A stretch of DNA of 64,000 bases from Thermocatellispora tengchongensis (GTDB lineage Bacteria; Actinomycetota; Actinomycetes; Streptosporangiales; Streptosporangiaceae), in NCBI RefSeq assembly GCF_014202315.1, contig NZ_JACHGN010000011.1, positions 305,261-369,260 on the forward strand, in the 5' to 3' direction. Positions within the stretch are counted from its first letter, which is position 1. Each line of letters opens with the position of its first letter. A program made the translations under genes and the position numbers. Shown here one piece after another: positions 60,583 through 64,000 of this stretch. The notes under the pieces are model-generated. The model saw only the letters and a list, made by a program, of their open reading frames with translations. It was not told the origin of the DNA and did not search any database.

Positions 60583-61491
60583 TCAGAGGTCCACGACGAG
60601 GCGGGGCGAGCGCGCGCGGGAGACGCAGGCGTACATACGGCCCGCGGGGGCGCCGATGTCGTCGCGGTGCTCGGGCTCCCCGTCGAGGACGGTGAGCTCG
60701 CAGCTTCCGCAGACGCCTTCGCGGCAGCCGGAGGCCACGGGGAGCCCGGCGTACGTCAGGGCGTCCAGCATCGACTCCTCCGGGGAGACGGGTACCGTCC
60801 GGCCGGATCGGGCGCACACCACCTCGAAGGCCGTGTTGGGCGGGAACGTCCTGGGCGTCGGGCGGAAGCGCTCGATGTGCAGGCGTCCGGCGGGGAAGGC
60901 GGCCTCGGCCGCGGCGAGCATCGGCGCGGGGCCGCAGCAGTACACCAGCGCGCGGGGGCTCAGCCCGGCCGCCAGCGCCGCGAGGTCGGGCCTGCCGTGT
61001 TCGTCCTCGGCGAGGACGGTCACCCGGTCGCCATAGGAGGAGCGCAGTTCGTCGGTGAACGGCATCGTCGCGGCCGACCGTCCGGCGTACACCAGCCTCG
61101 CCGCGGCCCCCGCCCGGGTGGCGGCCCGCAGCATCGGCAGGATGGGGGTGATGCCGATCCCGCCGGCGAGGAAGAGATACTCCGGCGCGGGCAGGAGCGG
61201 GAAATTGTTGCGCGGCTCCGAGACCTCCAGCGGCCGGCCCTGGCGCAGGAACAGGTGGACGTACTCCGAGCCTCCCCGGCTCAGCGGGTCATGGCGTACC
61301 GCGATGCGGTAACGCTCCCGGTCGGCCGGGTCTCCGCACAGGGAGTACTGCCGGGTCAGCCAGTTCGGCAGCGCCAGATCGATGTGCGCGCCCGGCTCCC
61401 ACGGCTCCAGCTCGCCGGCGGCGCCGCGCAGGACGAGGGAGACGACGCCGTCGGCGACCCGGTCCACGCGGTCGAGAATCGTCAGTTGCAT
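60583..61491 (-). CDS. Phthalate-dioxygenase-reductase/VanB-type oxidoreductase
   Basis: 302 aa. FMN domain (EPGAHIDLALPNWLTRQYSL), NAD domain (YLFLAGGIGITPILPMLRAA, ALVYCCGPAPMLAAAEAAFP), C-terminal plant-type 2Fe-2S with four Cys: ASGCREGVCGSCELTVLDG, and YACVSRA. Such reductases normally feed a Rieske oxygenase or demethylase, but none is next to it. Its neighbours are a siderophore-interacting protein and a PPOX flavoprotein, so a different partner is likely. Confidence 0.93.
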   Translation of the reverse strand: MQLTILDRVDRVADGVVSLVLRGAAGELEPWEPGAHIDLALPNWLTRQYSLCGDPADRERYRIAVRHDPLSRGGSEYVHLFLRQGRPLEVSEPRNNFPLLPAPEYLFLAGGIGITPILPMLRAATRAGAAARLVYAGRSAATMPFTDELRSSYGDRVTVLAEDEHGRPDLAALAAGLSPRALVYCCGPAPMLAAAEAAFPAGRLHIERFRPTPRTFPPNTAFEVVCARSGRTVPVSPEESMLDALTYAGLPVASGCREGVCGSCELTVLDGEPEHRDDIGAPAGRMYACVSRARSPRLVVDL

Positions 61492-61514
61492 CGAGACATC
61501 ACCTTGGGGGTCGG

Positions 61515-62144
61515 TCAGTACAGTTCGCGGTAGCCGGCTTCGAGCCGGCTGTCGATGAGCTTCGGATCGAGGTCGAGCCCGAGCTGGCCGATGGCCATCT
61601 CACCCGGCGACGGGATCTCCGCGGCGAGGGCCTGGCTCGCGGGATCCCACAGCCGCGAGCGGATGAGCGCGCGGCCGCAGTGCAGGTAGACCTCCGCCAC
61701 CTCGACGACGAGCGCGAGCATCGGCTCCTTGGCCTCGGTCTGCATCCGTACGAGCACGTCGGGCTCGTCGGTGGGATAGGCGCGGCCGTTGACCCGCAGC
61801 GTCTCGCGTACTCCGGGGATGAGGAACAACAGCCCGATCCCGTCGTTCTCGGCGAGGTTGCGGAAGGAGTCGGCGATCTTGTTGCCGGGCCGGTCGGGAA
61901 TGGCGAGCGTGCGCTCGTCGAGGACCTTCACGAACCCCGGGTAGTCGCCGCGGGGCGTGCAGTCCGCGCGTCCCGCCGCGTCGGCCGTGGCCATCGCCAG
62001 GAAGGGCGAGTGGGCGATGAAGCGGCGGGAGTACTGGTCGATGCGATCGAAGATCTTGGCCTTCGTCATGGCCTCGGGCTCGCCGAGCCGGGCGAGCACC
62101 TCGTCCGGCGGCACCCTACGGGGGCGTGTGAGGGCATGCGTCAT
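61515..62144 (-). CDS. PPOX-type FMN flavoprotein (MSMEG_1061 family-like)
   Basis: 209 aa from ATG 62144, after AGAAGGAG. Split-barrel flavoprotein: FIAHSPFLAMATADAAGRAD, CTPRGDYPGFVKVLDERTLA, PDRPGNKIADSFRNLAENDG, GIGLLFLIPGVRETLRVNGR and LIRSRLWDP. The pattern is of pyridoxamine-oxidase-like proteins that bind FMN or F420 and not of true PdxH. It starts the leftward run shared with the reductase and siderophore-interacting genes; the divergent TetR gene at 62305 is the likely regulator. Confidence 0.9.
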   Translation of the reverse strand: MTHALTRPRRVPPDEVLARLGEPEAMTKAKIFDRIDQYSRRFIAHSPFLAMATADAAGRADCTPRGDYPGFVKVLDERTLAIPDRPGNKIADSFRNLAENDGIGLLFLIPGVRETLRVNGRAYPTDEPDVLVRMQTEAKEPMLALVVEVAEVYLHCGRALIRSRLWDPASQALAAEIPSPGEMAIGQLGLDLDPKLIDSRLEAGYRELY

Positions 62145-62241
62145 CAAGGGCTCCTTCTCGGGGGTGGCGCGACGGCGGACCGCCGTTCGCGTTCAAGCGC
62201 GCCCGCGCCCGGCGCTCGCCGTATCTGCGCAGGTCATGGCA

Positions 62242-62258
62242 CAATTATGAGCAATTAT
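62242..62258. promoter_or_regulatory. AT-rich direct repeat in the divergent promoter
   Basis: CAATTAT is repeated at 62242-62248 and 62252-62258, 10 bp apart (one helical turn), in otherwise GC-rich DNA between the PPOX and TetR genes. It is a probable promoter or TetR binding region for both. Confidence 0.5.
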
Positions 62259-62304
62259 TCAGTTCGCGCGCTACTCGCTTTCGCGCTGCCGCACCGGGGG
62301 TGCC

Positions 62305-62928
62305 ATGACATCGGACAAGCGCCGCCTTCAGCCACGTAAACAGCCACGGCAGGTACGGGCCGAGCTGACCCGGCAGCGCATCCTCACGGCCGCTGCTCAC
62401 GTTTTCGCCGAGCACGGCTACGCCGCCGGCACCACCAACCGCATCGCCGAGCGGGCGCGGATCTCGATCGGCTCGCTGTACCAGTACTATCCGAACAAGG
62501 ACGCGATCCTCGTCGAGCTGGTGGCCAGGCATCTCGACGCGGGCGTGGCCGCCCTGGCACGCCGGGAGGAGAACGGGCTGCCCGACTCCCTGGAGGAGAT
62601 CGTCCGCCTCTACGTACGGACCGCGATCGAGAACCACCTCGACGACCCGCAGCTCCTGCGCGTCATGATCGAACATGCGCCCCGCTCCCTCGCGCTGCTG
62701 GAGAAGGTCGCCCGGTTCGAGCAGGAGCGCGTCGCCTACATGCGGGAGCTGTTCGATCGCCACCCGGAGGTCCGGGTCGGCGACAGCGAGACCGCCGCCC
62801 GGCTCGTCGTCTCCACCGTGGAGCTGGTCGTGCACCAGCTCACCGCCGCGCCCGACCCCATCGACATCCCCCGGTTCGAGAACGAGCTGGTCGCCATGCT
62901 CACCCGCTACCTCTCGGCCGCCGGTTGA
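62305..62928 (+). CDS. TetR-family regulator
   Basis: 207 aa from ATG 62305. HTH: TRQRILTAAAHVFAEHGYAA, then TNRIAERARISIGSLYQYYP. The C-terminal domain (IVRLYVRTAIENHLDDPQLL, RVMIEHAPRSLALLEKVARF) is TetR_C-like. It converges with the GH43 gene across a strong terminator and is divergent from the PPOX-reductase-SIP run, which it probably represses. Confidence 0.92.
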   Translation: MTSDKRRLQPRKQPRQVRAELTRQRILTAAAHVFAEHGYAAGTTNRIAERARISIGSLYQYYPNKDAILVELVARHLDAGVAALARREENGLPDSLEEIVRLYVRTAIENHLDDPQLLRVMIEHAPRSLALLEKVARFEQERVAYMRELFDRHPEVRVGDSETAARLVVSTVELVVHQLTAAPDPIDIPRFENELVAMLTRYLSAAG

Positions 62929-62973
62929 CGGGCGGACGTGGGCGGGTGGCCGGGCTCACGACGTGGTGAACCG

Positions 62974-63012
62974 GGCGCGGCGGCATCACGGGCATGTCGC
63001 GATGCCGCCGCG
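62974..63012. terminator. Two-way terminator between TetR and GH43 genes
   Basis: GCGCGGCGGCATC (62974-62986) and GATGCCGCCGCGC (63000-63012) form a 13-bp perfect stem with a 13-base loop. It lies between the TetR stop (62928) and the GH43 stop (63024), ideal for ending both convergent transcripts. Confidence 0.8.
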
Positions 63013-63023
63013 CGAGGGCCGGC

Positions 63024-64000
63024 TCAGTACACGTAGGGCCAGCCCTCCGCGTCGTAGCCGATCCGGTTGATGCCCAGATTGGAGGCGCCGTTGTCGGCAT
63101 ACCAGTGGTAGAACAGCACGTCTCCGTCGTTGTCGGCGAGGACGGCCTGATGGCCGGGGCCGTGAACGCCGCCGTGGCCGGCCAGGAGCTGCGTGCCGCC
63201 GCCGGAGGTCATCGGCACTCCGTTGCGGTCCACGTACGGCCCGGTGACGCTGGTCGAGCGGCCGACCATGATGCGGTAGGTGCTGGCGGCGCCCCGGCAG
63301 CAGAAGTCGAAGGAGACCATCTGGTAGTAGTAGCCGCCGCGCCGGTAGATGAACGGCGCCTCGATCGCCCCGCCGCCCCGGCCGGCGATGCCGAGCACGG
63401 TGTTGTCGGCCCGCTTGCCGGTGGCCGGGTCGAGCCGGATCATCTTGATCCCCGACCAGAACGAGCCGAAGTCCAGCCACCAGCGGCCCTGCTCGTCGAT
63501 GACGAGGTTGGGGTCGATGGCGTTGAAGTCGTCGGAGGCGCGCGACTCGATCACCAGGCCCTGGTTGGTCCAGGACCCGGACGCCCCGGTCGTGCTGGTG
63601 GCCAGGAAGATCGCCGAGGTGTTGCGGCCGAAGCCGGAGGCGGAGTAGTACATGTAGTACCGCCCGTTGACATAGGTGATGTCCGGCGCCCACACCGAGT
63701 TGCCGCCACCGGTGTAGGGGTGCGCCCAGGGCACTCCGCCGGGGAACGCGGCTCCGGCGTTACGCCAGGCGGTCCGGTCGGCGGAGGTCTTCAGCGGGAT
63801 GTTGTCGCCGGTGTGGGCCAGTAGGTAAGTGCCGTCCGGCCGCTTGGTCACCTCGGGGTCGTGCACCCCGATGTCGCCGGTCACGAGCCCGGGGTTGGGA
63901 TAGGAGCCGGGCGTGCCGGGTCCGCCGATCTTGATGAGCTGCCATTGCTGGTTGGTGCCGTTGAGGTCGGTGTACTGGGAGACGCGGGCGCCGTCGGCGG
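63024..64000 (-). CDS. Secreted lectin-GH43 arabinanase-like protein (5' part beyond window)
   Basis: The last ~325 residues are visible; the gene enters from the right edge. The part nearest the edge is the end of a ricin-type lectin (SQYTDLNGTNQQWQLIKIGG). A GH43 five-bladed propeller follows: general base Asp in GVHDPEVTKRPDG, pKa Asp in FNAIDPNLVIDEQGRWWLDF, acid Glu in GGAIEAPFIYRRGGYYY, and His in HGPGHQAVLADNDGDVLFYH. The IDPNL and HGPGHQ signatures fit endo-alpha-1,5-L-arabinanases. The N-terminal lectin with GH43 should act outside the cell on arabinan or pectin side chains; a signal peptide lies beyond the window. Confidence 0.9.
   Translation of the reverse strand, partial: ADGARVSQYTDLNGTNQQWQLIKIGGPGTPGSYPNPGLVTGDIGVHDPEVTKRPDGTYLLAHTGDNIPLKTSADRTAWRNAGAAFPGGVPWAHPYTGGGNSVWAPDITYVNGRYYMYYSASGFGRNTSAIFLATSTTGASGSWTNQGLVIESRASDDFNAIDPNLVIDEQGRWWLDFGSFWSGIKMIRLDPATGKRADNTVLGIAGRGGGAIEAPFIYRRGGYYYQMVSFDFCCRGAASTYRIMVGRSTSVTGPYVDRNGVPMTSGGGTQLLAGHGGVHGPGHQAVLADNDGDVLFYHWYADNGASNLGINRIGYDAEGWPYVY

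Overview
The window is high-GC DNA with dense short operons, GTG starts, Tat-exported proteins, LuxR/LAL, SARP and TetR regulators, NarL-type two-component pairs and many secreted glycosidases or lectins. All of this points to a filamentous actinomycete. A Streptosporangiales genus such as Nonomuraea is my guess from gene style only. No rRNA, tRNA, CRISPR array, intact transposase or replication origin was seen.

Layout. 1-2.9 kb: a PaoABC-like molybdenum hydroxylase operon (large subunit cut by the window edge) with a divergent AraC regulator. 3.1-8.8 kb: zinc alcohol dehydrogenase, SnoaL-like protein, phosphotriesterase-like hydrolase and a convergent LAL regulator. 9.0-12.2 kb: NmrA-like reductase, F420-type oxidoreductase, and an ArsR/SRPBCC-PDZ pair. 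12.4-17.4 kb is a gene graveyard: a CehA-like remnant, a collapsed polyketide synthase end (KR scrap, ACP, mutated thioesterase), a sulfotransferase scrap, and a GNAT and an alpha/beta hydrolase each broken by one base near the start. An intact QsdR-like TetR gene sits among them. 17.7-23.5 kb: two parallel histidine kinase/response regulator pairs flanking a serine hydrolase, then a truncated methyltransferase.

24.0-34.1 kb is a block read entirely leftward. It holds a secreted tachylectin-type propeller fused to a dimethylformamidase-like domain, a secreted CHAP protein whose C-terminal repeats resemble the blades of its neighbour, a large SARP/NB-ARC/TPR regulator, a VanX-family protein lacking the catalytic Glu, an MFS exporter and a secreted B-lectin. 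This is the most unusual part of the window and the best candidate for an undescribed system.

34.7-41.9 kb: a carbohydrate locus (GH144-type glucanase, GH1 beta-glucosidase, binding protein, two permeases, LacI regulator), probably for beta-1,2-glucan or sophoro-oligosaccharides. The same 14-bp operator pattern lies before the binding protein and before lacI. 42-48.5 kb: DoxX, LysR, TetR with NAD(P)-binding partner, DUF4386 protein, lipoprotein, Ser/Thr kinase. 48.7-56 kb: a complete fructan locus (fructokinase, FrcB/FrcC/FrcA-like transporter, LacI regulator, secreted GH32 with ricin-type lectin) with tandem operators in the divergent promoter. 56.1-62.9 kb: valine/leucine-type dehydrogenase with divergent Lrp, an internally deleted FAD monooxygenase beside its TetR gene, a siderophore-interacting protein, a phthalate-dioxygenase-type reductase, a PPOX flavoprotein and TetR. 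The right edge cuts a secreted lectin-GH43 arabinanase-like gene.

How it works together: the region looks like an accessory chromosome segment devoted to scavenging plant and microbial polysaccharides (two sugar ABC loci plus GH32, GH43, GH1 and GH144) and to secreted proteins. Redox and catabolic cassettes sit beside their own local regulators, and gene decay is substantial.
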